A stretch of DNA of 64,000 bases from Halovivax asiaticus JCM 14624 (GCF_000337515.1 NZ_AOIQ01000021.1:241834-305833), one strand, 5' to 3'. Positions 7,430-16,621 are shown, numbered from the stretch's first letter. The notes: generated by a model not told the origin, from the sequence alone. A program made the numbers and translations.

Positions 7430-10400
7430 GTGAGTCAGACCGCGCAGTGGACGAGATCACACTACCCGTCAAGCGCAACGAGGGAGAGACCCTCGCAGAC
7501 CGCATGACGGACAACGCCTACGAGAACATTCTCCCTGCCCGGTACCTGCGCAAGGACGCCGACGGCGAACTGATCGAGACGCAGGAGGACCTCTTCGATC
7601 GCGTCGGCAAGAACATCGCCCTGGCCGAAGCGGTCTACGAGGCGAACAACCAGGATGTCGAGATCACGGTCTCCCCCGACCAGTTGAAGCCCGACCACCC
7701 CCGTCGGGACGAGCTGGCTGCCGAGGTCTTCGGTGCAGGCACCACCGTCGAGGATGATGTCGAAACCACCCTCACCGAACACAACGTCAACAAGTTCGCC
7801 TACGACACGATCGTTCCCGAGCTTCCGGCGTCCGTCCGCGAGCACGTCGAGGACGTGACCGAGACGTTCGTCGAGGGCATGTCGAGCCTCTCGTTCATGC
7901 CGAACTCCCCCACGCTGATGAACGCCGGTGACGAACTCCAGCAGCTCTCGGCGTGTTTCGTCATGAGTCCCCAGGACGACCTCTCGAACATCCACGAGAC
8001 GGCCAAAAAGGCCGCAGAGGTCTTCCAGTCCGGCGGCGGCGTCGGCTACGGGTTCTGGCAGCTGCGACCCTACGGCGACTCGGTCGGCTCAACCGGCGGC
8101 ATCGCGTCGGGCCCGATCACGTTCATGCGGACGTACGACCAACTCTGTGAGACGATCGCCCAGGGTGGCACCCGTCGTGGCGCCCAGATGGGCATCATGC
8201 GGGTCTCACACCCTGACGTCATCGAGTTTATCCACGCGAAGAACAAGGACGTCTCGCTGGCCCACTGTCTGCGACTCAACGACCCCGACGACTACACCTA
8301 CACGACCTTCTCGGAAGCACTGGAGGAAGCCCGCGGCCTCATCGACGAGGACGGTCGCGTCCCCAAGCACCTCCGCAACGCCGTCGAGGGCCACCTCTCG
8401 AACTTCAATATCTCCGTCGGTGTCACCGACGACTTCATGGATGCCGTCCAGAACGGTGGGGAGTACACGTTCACCAATCCCCGAACCGAGGAGCCACACA
8501 TCGCCACGGCAGAGACCAAGGAGATGTACAGTCGGTACGACCTCGGCGAGCACGTCGAGGTCGGCGAACCGCTCTCGATTCCTGCCGAACTCGTCTGGGA
8601 ACGGATCGTCGAGGGCGCCCACGAGAACGGCGAACCCGGCGTGATCTACTTAGAACGGGTGAACAAGGAACACTCCTTCGACGTCGAGAAACATCCCGAC
8701 CACCGCATCAAGGCGACGAACCCCTGCGGTGAACAGCCGTTAGAAGAGTTCGAGGCCTGTAACCTCGGCCACATCAACCTGAGCACCCTCGCCAACCTCG
8801 ACGCGCCCGACTGGCGCGTCTGGGCCGACGAGCACGCAGACGAGTACCCGAGCCAGGACGCTGCCATCGAGGCGTTCCTCGAAGAGGCGATCGACTTCGA
8901 GGAGTTCGACGACCGCATCGAGTACGGCACCCGCTTCCTCGAGAACGTCGTCACGATGTCCGATTTCCCGGTCGACGAGATCGAGCAGACGGTCCGCGAC
9001 ATGCGCAAGATCGGGCTCGGTATCATGGGGCTGGCCCAGCTGTACGTCCAGCTCGGTGTGCGCTACGGCAGCGACGCGGGCAACGAGATCGCCCGCCAGC
9101 TGATGACGCACATCAACCACGAGGCCAAGTGGACCAGTCACGAACTCGCGCTCGAACGCGACTCGTTCAACGACTGGGACGACTCGAAGTACGCCGATCC
9201 CCAGGAGTACCGTGAGTGGTTCGAACAGCAGACGGGCCTCGATGCCGAGAAGTACCCCGACGGCTTCCCGATCCGCAACCACAACGTCACGACGATCGCA
9301 CCGACGGGCACGACCTCGATGGTCGGCAACACGACCGGCGGCTGCGAGCCCATCTACAACGTCGCCTACTACAAGAACGTCACCGACGACGTCCAGGGCG
9401 ACGAGATGCTGGTCGAGTTCGACGACTACTTCCTGCGTACCCTGGAGGACAACGACATCGACGTCGATGCCGTCAAAGCCGAAGCCCAGGAACAGATGGC
9501 CAACAACGAGTTCGACGGCGTCGAAGGACTGGAGACGGTTCCGGACGCGATCGGCGAACTGTTCGTCATCACGGCAGATATCTCGGCCAAGCAACACGCC
9601 GCCGTCCAGTGTGCCTGTCAGGCCGGCGTCGACTCGGCCATCTCGAAGACGGTCAACGCCCCCAACGATTCCTCGATCGAGGACGCCAAGGAGGTCTTCG
9701 AGTGGGTCTACGAGAACGGTGGCAAGGGCGTCACCTATTACCGCGACGGCACGCGCTCGAAACAGGTCCTCACCACGCGCGCGGACAACGCCGAGTTCGC
9801 CGACGAGGACGAGGCCGCCGAGGTCATCGTCGAGCAGATTCGAGACGTCTTCGGCAGCCTCGAGGCCTTCTTCGAGAGCGAGGACGTCCAGTCGGTCGCC
9901 GAGGACGAACTCACTGCGCTGCTGTCCGCCGATGTCGACTACACCGAAAAGCGTGAGCGCCCCGATTCGCTGCAGGGTGTCAGCCAGCGTATCGACACCG
10001 GCTACGGCAAGGTCTACGTGACGATCAACGAGGACCCCGAGACCGGCCAGCCGTTCGAGCTCTTCGCCAACATCGGCCACTCCGGTGGCTTCACCAACTC
10101 CTTCACGGAGGCGCTCGCGAAGGTCATCTCGACCGCACTCCGGTCGGGCGTCGACCCCGAAGAGATCGTCGACGAACTCTGTGGCACGCGCAGCCCGAAG
10201 GTCGCCTGGGACAAGGGCGAACAGATCCAGTCGATTCCGGACGCGATCGGCACCGCGATGCGACGGTACCTCGCCAACGAGATCGACAAACCGTACCCCA
10301 AACAGCAGACGCTCGGTGAATCCGCCGACGACGTCACGACTGACGCCGATGCCAGTGCGACGTCGGTCGCACCGGACGAACCCGAACCCGACGGCGGCGC

Positions 10401-10542
10401 CGCCACCCATCAGTCGGCCGACGCCACGCAGGACCTGATCGACGCCGGCGAGTCGCCAGAGTGTCCCGACTGTGGCTCGCTCTCGCTGTACTTCTCCGAA
10501 GGCTGCAAGACCTGCGAGTCTTGCGGCTGGAGCGAGTGCTGA
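7426..10542 (+). CDS. nrdJ: Adenosylcobalamin-dependent (class II) ribonucleoside-diphosphate reductase
   Basis: 1038 residues from the GTG at 7426. It reduces ribonucleotides to deoxyribonucleotides using a thiyl radical generated with adenosylcobalamin, supplying DNA precursors. Seen in order: the N-terminal Cys region LSACFVMSPQDD, GGGVGYGFWQLRPYG, the TRRGAQMG loop, the radical Cys in ATNPCGEQPLEEFEACNLG, and the APTGTTSMVGNTTGGCEP motif. The C-terminal tail ends CPDCG...CKTCESCG, a zinc-ribbon-like end that would carry the redox Cys pair. GTG is preferred because SESDRAVDEITLPVK begins the recognisable protein; an in-frame TTG at 7345 would add 27 unconvincing residues. Confidence 0.95.
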   Translation: MSESDRAVDEITLPVKRNEGETLADRMTDNAYENILPARYLRKDADGELIETQEDLFDRVGKNIALAEAVYEANNQDVEITVSPDQLKPDHPRRDELAAEVFGAGTTVEDDVETTLTEHNVNKFAYDTIVPELPASVREHVEDVTETFVEGMSSLSFMPNSPTLMNAGDELQQLSACFVMSPQDDLSNIHETAKKAAEVFQSGGGVGYGFWQLRPYGDSVGSTGGIASGPITFMRTYDQLCETIAQGGTRRGAQMGIMRVSHPDVIEFIHAKNKDVSLAHCLRLNDPDDYTYTTFSEALEEARGLIDEDGRVPKHLRNAVEGHLSNFNISVGVTDDFMDAVQNGGEYTFTNPRTEEPHIATAETKEMYSRYDLGEHVEVGEPLSIPAELVWERIVEGAHENGEPGVIYLERVNKEHSFDVEKHPDHRIKATNPCGEQPLEEFEACNLGHINLSTLANLDAPDWRVWADEHADEYPSQDAAIEAFLEEAIDFEEFDDRIEYGTRFLENVVTMSDFPVDEIEQTVRDMRKIGLGIMGLAQLYVQLGVRYGSDAGNEIARQLMTHINHEAKWTSHELALERDSFNDWDDSKYADPQEYREWFEQQTGLDAEKYPDGFPIRNHNVTTIAPTGTTSMVGNTTGGCEPIYNVAYYKNVTDDVQGDEMLVEFDDYFLRTLEDNDIDVDAVKAEAQEQMANNEFDGVEGLETVPDAIGELFVITADISAKQHAAVQCACQAGVDSAISKTVNAPNDSSIEDAKEVFEWVYENGGKGVTYYRDGTRSKQVLTTRADNAEFADEDEAAEVIVEQIRDVFGSLEAFFESEDVQSVAEDELTALLSADVDYTEKRERPDSLQGVSQRIDTGYGKVYVTINEDPETGQPFELFANIGHSGGFTNSFTEALAKVISTALRSGVDPEEIVDELCGTRSPKVAWDKGEQIQSIPDAIGTAMRRYLANEIDKPYPKQQTLGESADDVTTDADASATSVAPDEPEPDGGAATHQSADATQDLIDAGESPECPDCGSLSLYFSEGCKTCESCGWSEC

Positions 10543-10580
10543 GCGGCCACTGACACTTTTATTGTCCTTCGTCCGACGCT
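10543..10580 (+). terminator. T-rich end of the nrdJ transcript
   Basis: Directly after the nrdJ stop there is ACACTTTTATTGTCC (about 10553-10567), the kind of short U-rich tract at which archaeal RNA polymerase releases. No stable stem accompanies it. Confidence 0.3.
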
Positions 10581-10649
10581 GTTCGGCCCGTCCTGACGGA
10601 CCCGATAGCTTCATGGGCGACGACGCGAACCCGTGCGTACCGATCGTGG

Positions 10650-10793
10650 ATGGGAGACACGTCAGATACCGACCCACCGTCGAAGCAAGGTCCACCCTGT
10701 CCGTTCTGTGAAGCGGGGATGTACAAACGCCATTGTAAGTACGTCTGTCCCAACCACGGTGTCGTCTACGATTGTTCCGACCCGTTCCGGTAG
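10650..10793 (+). CDS. Small haloarchaeal zinc-finger protein (47 residues)
   Basis: A 47-residue frame from ATG 10650 to TAG 10791-10793, missed by simple length filters. It reads MGDTSDTDPPSK and then a Cys/His core: CPFC, CKYVC, PNHG, YDC. The spacing of four Cys plus a His and the acidic start match the compact CPxCG zinc microproteins common in haloarchaea (family resemblance to HVO_2523-type proteins from memory, not searched). Such proteins are usually cytoplasmic and of unknown function. It sits alone between nrdJ and the response regulator, same strand. Confidence 0.75.
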   Translation: MGDTSDTDPPSKQGPPCPFCEAGMYKRHCKYVCPNHGVVYDCSDPFR

Positions 10794-10893
10794 CGCACGT
10801 CTGCACACTACACCCCTTCGACGTTCGAATCGAACGCTGAGTCCGACGATAGGGATAGGTGGTCGTCGGTCCGTCGTGCAATCGAACGACTGC

Positions 10894-11421
10894 ATGGAAT
10901 CTCAACCGACGATTCTCGTCGTCGACGACGAGCGCGAACTCACCGATCTCTACGCCACTTGGGTCGACGGCGAGTACGCCGTCCGGACGGCCTACAATGG
11001 AACACAGGCACTCGAGCAGGCCGACGAGGCCGTCGATATCGTGTTGCTCGACCGGCAGATGCCCGACTTCACGGGCGACGAAGTGCTCGAACGAATCCGA
11101 CAGCGTGGACTGGAGTGCTGGGTCATCATGATCACGGCTGTCGATCCTGGGCTGGATATCGTCGAACTCGATATCGACGACTACATCACGAAACCGGTGA
11201 GTCGCTCGACGTTGATCCGTCTCGTCGAGAACCTTCGCGTCCAGTCGCGCTATACCGACACGAATCGTCGCGAGCTGACGTCGATCTCGAACAAGATGGA
11301 GACGCTGGAAGATGCGGATTCGGTCGACGACGTCCGCGATTCCGAGGCCTACCGCGAACTCGAGACCGATCTGAAGAAATTGAGCGACTCGCTGGTCGAG
11401 GAGTTCGACGGGAACGAGTAA
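10894..11421 (+). CDS. HalX-domain response regulator
   Basis: 175 residues. Residues 1-120 are a receiver domain: acidic pocket VVDDERE, phospho-acceptor Asp in IVLLDRQMPD (about residue 51), Thr/Ser switch in IMITAVD, and the Lys in YITKPVS. The C-terminal segment, from about residue 120 (RRELTSISNKMETLEDADS...LKKLSDSL), is the helical HalX domain found after receivers in haloarchaea. There is no classical DNA-binding domain and no histidine kinase gene beside it, so it is an orphan regulator. The ATG at 10894 directly precedes the first receiver strand. Confidence 0.92.
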   Translation: MESQPTILVVDDERELTDLYATWVDGEYAVRTAYNGTQALEQADEAVDIVLLDRQMPDFTGDEVLERIRQRGLECWVIMITAVDPGLDIVELDIDDYITKPVSRSTLIRLVENLRVQSRYTDTNRRELTSISNKMETLEDADSVDDVRDSEAYRELETDLKKLSDSLVEEFDGNE

Positions 11422-11476
11422 GCGACCGGGTTTCCAGAGCGGTCTGTCGGGGACTCCGTCTCGATTTTCTCGAGGC

Positions 11477-12181
11477 CTACGCGCCCGGCCCCGATCGATC
11501 GCGATCCGCCAGCGTACGATACAGAGGCCTGGCGATGACGAGGCCCGCTGCGAGGAGACAGCCAGCGAAGAGGAGCGGGTCGAACTGCTGACCATCGACG
11601 CCGGTCAGCGATGCCGCCGATGCACCGATGGTGACGGCGGCGACCGTCCACGGCAGTTCGCCGATGGCGGTCCCGACGAGCAGTTGCGGGATGGAGACGC
11701 CGCGAACCGCCGCACAGGCGGTCGCGACGTCCGACGGGATCGGTGCGAGTCGAGAGACGACGACGCCGCGCGTCGCGCCGACCGCGTCGTAGTATCGGTC
11801 GACGTACCGACGTGCTCGATCGAGCGTCGTCTCGAACGCGCCGGTCGCGTTTCGCTCTCTCTCGTCCGGTCGACTCGTCACTCGTCGAATCACGACGAAC
11901 GGCGGGAGGATCGTCACGAGGATGCCAGCGGTGGCGATCGGGATCCCGGCACTGACGCCGAAGCCGTAGCCGACGACGGCGGCAAGCGGTGTCGTCGGCC
12001 AGGCGAGTGCCGGTCGGACGAGATAGAGCACCGCGACGAGGAGTCCGAACGAAAGCGGATCGTTCGCGAGGGACTCGAATCGGGCGAGCGCAACCGATGG
12101 GGAGACGAGGAGGCCGGCACCGACGATCCCCAGGACGGCGACCGCGCCGAGAACGACACGCTGGGGTGGCGAGATACCCAT
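11477..12181 (-). CDS. TVP38/TMEM64 family (DedA-like) membrane protein
   Basis: 234 residues with about six hydrophobic segments. The central region (VRPALAWPTTPLAAVVGYGFGV and later VVSRLAPIPSDVATACAAVRGVSIPQLLVGTAIGELPW) is the re-entrant-loop signature of the VTT/SNARE-associated family: the (F/Y)G-type motif followed by R-x-x-P. Members are linked to lipid scrambling or membrane homeostasis; the exact role is unknown. It is convergent with the response regulator and divergent from the small protein at 12277. Confidence 0.88.
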   Translation of the reverse strand: MGISPPQRVVLGAVAVLGIVGAGLLVSPSVALARFESLANDPLSFGLLVAVLYLVRPALAWPTTPLAAVVGYGFGVSAGIPIATAGILVTILPPFVVIRRVTSRPDERERNATGAFETTLDRARRYVDRYYDAVGATRGVVVSRLAPIPSDVATACAAVRGVSIPQLLVGTAIGELPWTVAAVTIGASAASLTGVDGQQFDPLLFAGCLLAAGLVIARPLYRTLADRDRSGPGA

Positions 12182-12276
12182 CGACTACGATTTGGGGGAC
12201 GGGATTGAAGGTTTTGTGTCTTCGTCGCGCCGCCGGGGCAGAACCCTTATTCGAGTCGTGTCCGGATGCGTAGCCG

Positions 12277-12630
12277 ATGGACGATCGGGTCGAACGTGGT
12301 ATCGCGCTGCTCGCCCGACTCGAACACGAGTCACTCTCGCTCGCCGAGACGATCGACCGGCTCGAAGCCGTCACCACCGACCCGACGGCGATCCGGACGA
12401 TCCTCGACGAGGCAACCGTCCGCGGCATCATCGAGCGCGCGGACGGGACGGTTCGACCCCAGAGCAGCCAGTACCTTCGGTTCGGTCGCGACGTGATCTC
12501 GAAGGACGGCGAGTTCTCGTGCAAGCGCTGTGGCTCGTCACTCTCGACGGGCTACTTCATGGATCTGGAGGCCGGTGAGATCGGCCCCTTCGGGTCGACG
12601 TGTATCCGAAAGGTCACCGGACGCGAGTGA
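12277..12630 (+). CDS. Conserved haloarchaeal protein with helical N-half and zinc-binding C-half
   Basis: 117 residues. The first 75 residues look like a winged-helix-type helical domain (LLARLEHESLSLAETIDRLEAV), and the last 40 contain CKRCGSSL...GPFGSTCIRKVTGRE, three Cys arranged as a likely zinc or treble-clef-like element. It resembles the DUF5830 family of haloarchaea as I remember it. No function is established. The ATG at 12277 is the first in frame after a divergent promoter region. Confidence 0.75.
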   Translation: MDDRVERGIALLARLEHESLSLAETIDRLEAVTTDPTAIRTILDEATVRGIIERADGTVRPQSSQYLRFGRDVISKDGEFSCKRCGSSLSTGYFMDLEAGEIGPFGSTCIRKVTGRE

Positions 12631-12728
12631 GGGTGGTGGCGGCTGTCGGAACGCACCGCTCTCGCGTTTGTAGGACGATGTGACGACGAACGGTCGGTTC
12701 TACCGGTGTCCGCGCTCAGGTGGGGCGC

Positions 12729-13841
12729 TCACCGACCGCGTCGGAGTTCTTCGATCAGCTGTTCGATGGTCTCCTGTTGGCGTTCGAGCATGGCGGTCTG
12801 TCGCTCGACGGTTTCTTCGAGGGCGTCGAGTCGTTCGAGGACGGCCGCGTCGTCGCCCGCCGTCGCGGGCTCGAATCCGCTCGCCTCGAACGACGCGACC
12901 GACTCGTTCCCGCCATCCGTCGGCGAGCCACTGCCGACGGCCGTCTCGGTCTGGGCTGGTGTTGGTTGGTTCGTGTCGACTTCGAACTCCTCAGTTGCCG
13001 ACGTGTCCGCGGCCGACGCGCTCGACTCGGTGTCAGTCGACTCGTGAGCCGATTGCGACCCACTGGCGTCGATCTCCGCCATCGCCGCGGTGGTGTCGAT
13101 CTCCGGGTCGGGCTCGGCGTCTTCGTCGCTCGAATCGGTGCTCAGCGGGTCGACGCCTTCACCGAAGTCGACGGTCGAGGTGTCGGCCTCGGCGTCGTCT
13201 TCCAGCCCGACTTTCTCGTGGAGTTCGTCGAGCGAGTCGACGTCGTGAACGGCGAAGATGGCCTGCTGGAGGCGCTGGCGCAGCTCCGTCGCTTGTTCGT
13301 TCGGTGCCTTGATCCGCTGCTGGCGGCCGTCGACTTCGAGGACGACCTGCGTCGCGACGCTTCCGGACTCGAACGTGAGGCCGGTGACGTCCTCGTAGCG
13401 GTACTCTTCGAAGTCTTCGTCCCAGACGGCGCTGCCGATGTGTTTGACGAGGCGCTGGCTGGTGACGATGACCGTGAGCTCGCTGAAGCGGAACGTCTGG
13501 ATGACGCGCTCGCCGGGGTCGGTGATGCCGTTACCGGCGAGGACGCCGGCCAGAACCGGGTGGACGACGGCGTCGGTCACCGAGCCCGGAATCTTGAACT
13601 CCCGCGTCCCTTCGATGGCGTATTCGAGGGTGAGTTTGGTCTTCCGTCGCCCTTCGGAGACGGAGAGGCGCGTCGCTTCGTGGGGGTATTCGTCGACCGA
13701 TTCGTCGCTCAGGAGTCCGTCGGATCGGTAGATGATGGTACTCTCGGAGGTGACGAAGAGTTCGTCCTCGCCGCCGAGTGAGACCCGCTCGACGACCTCC
13801 GCGTCGCCGAGGGCCGACTGGACGATGGCGGGTACGCTCAT
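12729..13841 (-). CDS. Haloarchaeal protein with PH-like N-domain and acidic linker
   Basis: 370 residues. Residues 1-190 are beta-rich and contain two similar halves (VERVSLGGEDELFVTSESTIIYRSDG and VIQTFRFSELTVIVTSQRLVKHIG), a pattern typical of tandem PH-like domains. Residues 215-330 are a low-complexity acidic Ser/Thr/Glu linker. The last 40 residues (LERLDALEETVERQTAMLERQQETIEQL) form a coiled coil. It is probably cytoplasmic or membrane-peripheral. I do not assign a function. Confidence 0.7.
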   Translation of the reverse strand: MSVPAIVQSALGDAEVVERVSLGGEDELFVTSESTIIYRSDGLLSDESVDEYPHEATRLSVSEGRRKTKLTLEYAIEGTREFKIPGSVTDAVVHPVLAGVLAGNGITDPGERVIQTFRFSELTVIVTSQRLVKHIGSAVWDEDFEEYRYEDVTGLTFESGSVATQVVLEVDGRQQRIKAPNEQATELRQRLQQAIFAVHDVDSLDELHEKVGLEDDAEADTSTVDFGEGVDPLSTDSSDEDAEPDPEIDTTAAMAEIDASGSQSAHESTDTESSASAADTSATEEFEVDTNQPTPAQTETAVGSGSPTDGGNESVASFEASGFEPATAGDDAAVLERLDALEETVERQTAMLERQQETIEQLIEELRRGR

Positions 13842-13943
13842 GGACCGGTGTTTGCATCACCGTATGATAAATCCGTGGGTGGGCGGGCCACGTCGACGTG
13901 GAATCGGAAGGGTTTAGAAAACGTCCCGACAACGGACGAACGA

Positions 13944-14087
13944 GCCCGGGTGGCTTAGCTGGACATAGCGCCGCACTCATAGGGTTCAGAGATTCGGTGC
14001 GGCACAGCGAGTCCGTGTCCCACGAGGACCGCCGAGCCTCGAACCTGGGACATGCGGAGATCGAGGGTTCGGAGCCCTCCCCGGGCA
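13944..14087 (+). tRNA. Elongator tRNA-Met (CAT) with a 70-base intron
   Basis: Exon 1 is 13944-13981 and exon 2 is 14052-14087. They form acceptor GCCCGGG/CCCGGGC with discriminator A, anticodon stem CCGCA/TGCGG, and T arm GAGGG/CCCTC. The anticodon CAT is at 13978-13980. The intron (13982-14051) sits after position 37, the canonical archaeal site, and its ends can pair (GGTTC with GAACC) as expected for a bulge-helix-bulge splice site. An intron in elongator tRNA-Met is known in Haloferax. The mature length would be 74. Confidence 0.93.
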
Positions 14088-14540
14088 CTTTTCACTCGTC
14101 ACGAGCCGAAGGCGAGTGACAACAACGAAACAGTGCCGTGGGAGGCGGAGAACCCGTAGGTCTTCGAGAGTGAACGAAGTGAACGACCGAAGGCTCGCGA
14201 GAGCTCGCTCTCGCGGTGGTTCGGAGCCCTCCTGGCATTTCTCAAACACTGCGAGCGATGTCGAGAGATGTATGTTAAAATACTATTAAGGGGTTGACAA
14301 TCAGTCAGTGTTCGAAAGGGATCTATGTGACCGGTCGAAGGGTGGTGAGCGATGCCGCTACCATGACTCGGACCGCTTCACTGGAGGACGAAAAGTAATC
14401 TCGAGGAGTCGTCGACCCTCTGGGCTGTCCGCCCGGACTTTACCCCACGATTGGTAAGTGGTGCGGAGAAATCATGCCGACGATCGATGGGCAGAGAGGT
14501 TAGCGAACGGCTGTTAGCCACTGGGGGTGAATGTCGGTTG
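14088..14540. other. Gene-poor stretch with a copy of the tRNA-Met 3' end
   Basis: No supported gene. Positions 14218-14237 (GGTTCGGAGCCCTCCTGGCA) repeat the T-arm and acceptor end of the upstream tRNA-Met (14066-14087) with small changes, 150 bases downstream in direct orientation. Between them are short inverted repeats such as CTCGCGAGAGCTCGCTCTCGCG near 14193-14215. This looks like a decayed tRNA fragment or an old attachment site. The remaining 300 bases up to 14540 hold nothing I recognise and have reduced GC content. Confidence 0.4.
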
Positions 14541-14723
14541 CTATCCACGTATTCGTTCCCTCGTATCACCCGCATCGATACTATTCGCATAGTCGGTTAC
14601 AAACCCGATCATCGAGACGAGTATCCCGACAATCACGAGAACGAACAGTTCACTAACGTTTGCTCCTATCACACTCAACTGTAATCCGAATAAAAGAAGC
14701 TTCGTGCCACTAGGTGACCTCAT
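14541..14723 (-). CDS. Small membrane protein, leaderless
   Basis: 60 residues with one or two hydrophobic helices (LLLFGLQLSVIGANV and LFVLVIVGILVSMIGFV, about residues 9-42) followed by a short polar tail. Support comes from an AT-rich TATA-like element 20-28 bases before its ATG, the normal spacing for a haloarchaeal leaderless gene. The family is unknown. It lies in the low-GC interval between tRNA-Met and the SoxB-like gene, and points leftward. Confidence 0.5.
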   Translation of the reverse strand: MRSPSGTKLLLFGLQLSVIGANVSELFVLVIVGILVSMIGFVTDYANSIDAGDTRERIRG

Positions 14724-14742
14724 CTGATGCTAATTGAATTTC

Positions 14743-14751
14743 TAAATATAT
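14743..14751 (-). promoter_or_regulatory. TATA-like box of the small membrane gene
   Basis: On the minus strand ATATATTTA lies 19 bases before the ATG at 14723, matching the TATA-to-start distance of a leaderless haloarchaeal transcript. Only the match and the spacing support it. Confidence 0.5.
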
Positions 14752-14839
14752 GGTCGTTTTGTGTCGAACCTGTAATCTGTCAACGGATCGCCTCACGGAT
14801 GGCTCCCCAGTGTGCTCTTCATCGTGACCTTCGAACCTC

Positions 14840-16621
14840 TTACCGCGTCCGATTCCGCCCCTCCTCGGGAAAGTCGATCCCGCGCGGAATCATCGACGTC
14901 TCGCAGTAGGCGTCTCCCTCGGCGTAGTCGACGCCCGGCTGGATATAGGGGTACGGGCCGTCGGCGGGCGTATTTTGGACCTCGCCGCCGTCGTCGGCCG
15001 TCTCGACGAGGCCCATCACCTCGTAGTCGACGGGCGAGTGCTCGGCCAGGTAGTCGCCGATCACGTCGGCCGGAATCGTCTCTTCGTCGACGCGGATGTC
15101 CTGAAAGGGGAAGCCGCAGCCGCCCAGGTCGCGTTCGGGGTCGCCGGGGCGGGTGAACGTGGCGACGGAGTAGGTTGCCTCGGGGTCGATCGGGTCGCCG
15201 TCGATGCGGAGTTCGACGAGCCGGCGCTTTCGCTTCGCGGTCGGATCGATGGTCACCTCGACGTTCGAGGAGTAGTTGCGGACGCGTCCGTCCTCCTGCT
15301 GGTAGGGGTACGGCGTGAAGTTGTCGACGAGGAAGTCCTCCATGTGGGCGGTGAGCTGTTGCCCGTAGGCGACGCCGCGGGCGACGGGCGCCGTCTGCGG
15401 GAAGAACGTGTAGAGCTGGCCGAGAGTGACCTCGCCCGGCGGGATGGCGGTCCCGTACCGGAAGCCGTGGGCGACGGCCAGGTCGGCGTCGAAGTGTGCC
15501 CGGAGCGCGTCGTTGAACAGCGTGTTCCAGGCGCTCTCGAGGAACGATTGGCGATACAGCGGCTGCTCGGTTTCGCCGACGACGGTGTCGAGCGGCCGGT
15601 CCAGCGTGCCGGCGCCCCGCTCGAAGTCAGGGTCGTTCGCGACGAACGGTGCTCGCACCGACTCGACGGTCTCCCGGGCCTCGGAATCGGGCTCCGGCGT
15701 CTCGTCGTGGCCCTCGACGAGCGGGTAGAGGTGGTGGCGAAACTGCACCTCGCCGTCCACGATGCGAAGGTCGACTCGCCCCAGGGCCTCGCCCATGCCC
15801 GACTCGACGACGACCGTCTCGGTGTCCGCGACGACGATCGGCTCCCAGGTGTACTCGTGGGTGTGGGCGCTGAACATCACGTCGACGTTCGGACAGTCCT
15901 TCGCGGCCTGGACCATCCAGGGCAGGCCGATCTCGGTCACGGCGACGACGGCCTCGGCACCCGCTTCACGCGCTGCTCGTGCTGACTCTTCGAGGAGGGC
16001 GGGATGCTTGCCGAAGCGGTACTTGCCCTCGGCAAACGCGGGGGCCATCCGGTCGACGTAGACGTTGGTCATCCCGACGACGCCGACATCGACGCCGCCG
16101 ACCTGGATGAGACGAAAGGCGTCGTACAGCAACTCGCCGTCGTCCCAGCTGTACAGGTTGTTCGCCAGGACCGGCGCGTCGAGGGCGTCCATCAGGTCGA
16201 CGAAGTTGCCATCCTCGGCGGCCTCGTTTCCGAAATCCCAGTTTCCAGGGACGTAGATGTCGGGGCGAAGGTGGCGGTTGATCGGTTCGAGCATCGCCCG
16301 GCCGTTCGTGTACGTCGTGACCGCCGAGCCGTGGAAGGTGTCGCCGCTCATGAGCGTGCAGACCTCGTGATCGGTCCGCAACTCGTCAACCTTCGCCGCG
16401 ATGACCGGAACGCCCCCGCCGCGCTCGATCGTCCGGTCGTCGACGCTGAAATCGAGATCGGGGGCGGACGTCGGATTGTCGTAGTAGACCTGATACCGCG
16501 GCGTGAGTTGGCCGTGCAAATCGCTGACGTGGACGAAGACGACGTCTGGGTCGCCGTTCTCGTCGACAGCTGTTCCGTCGAGCGATCGCCACTCTCCGCC
16601 GGACGGAGTATCGTGAGTCAT
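14840..16621 (-). CDS. SoxB-like 5'-nucleotidase family metallophosphatase
   Basis: 593 residues. The N-terminal metallophosphatase domain shows HVSDLHGQL (metal ligands Asp34 and His36), MSGDTFHGS (about 91-98), GNWDF (126-130) and SAHTHEY (251-257); the C-terminal 5'-nucleotidase domain covers about residues 340-560. GNWDF has Trp where ordinary 5'-nucleotidases have the catalytic His, as in the thiosulfohydrolase SoxB (GHWEF). The usual LSHxG His reads VTEIG here. There is no signal peptide, so it should be cytoplasmic. It is divergent from a TauE/SafE-type exporter, which fits a sulfur role, but a nucleotidase role remains possible. Confidence 0.8.
   Translation of the reverse strand: MTHDTPSGGEWRSLDGTAVDENGDPDVVFVHVSDLHGQLTPRYQVYYDNPTSAPDLDFSVDDRTIERGGGVPVIAAKVDELRTDHEVCTLMSGDTFHGSAVTTYTNGRAMLEPINRHLRPDIYVPGNWDFGNEAAEDGNFVDLMDALDAPVLANNLYSWDDGELLYDAFRLIQVGGVDVGVVGMTNVYVDRMAPAFAEGKYRFGKHPALLEESARAAREAGAEAVVAVTEIGLPWMVQAAKDCPNVDVMFSAHTHEYTWEPIVVADTETVVVESGMGEALGRVDLRIVDGEVQFRHHLYPLVEGHDETPEPDSEARETVESVRAPFVANDPDFERGAGTLDRPLDTVVGETEQPLYRQSFLESAWNTLFNDALRAHFDADLAVAHGFRYGTAIPPGEVTLGQLYTFFPQTAPVARGVAYGQQLTAHMEDFLVDNFTPYPYQQEDGRVRNYSSNVEVTIDPTAKRKRRLVELRIDGDPIDPEATYSVATFTRPGDPERDLGGCGFPFQDIRVDEETIPADVIGDYLAEHSPVDYEVMGLVETADDGGEVQNTPADGPYPYIQPGVDYAEGDAYCETSMIPRGIDFPEEGRNRTR

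Noticed and set aside
8740-11595. 951-codon open frame opposite nrdJ and the response regulator.
   Set aside because: It spans two well-supported genes and two gaps, has no domain and non-haloarchaeal composition; GC-rich shadow.
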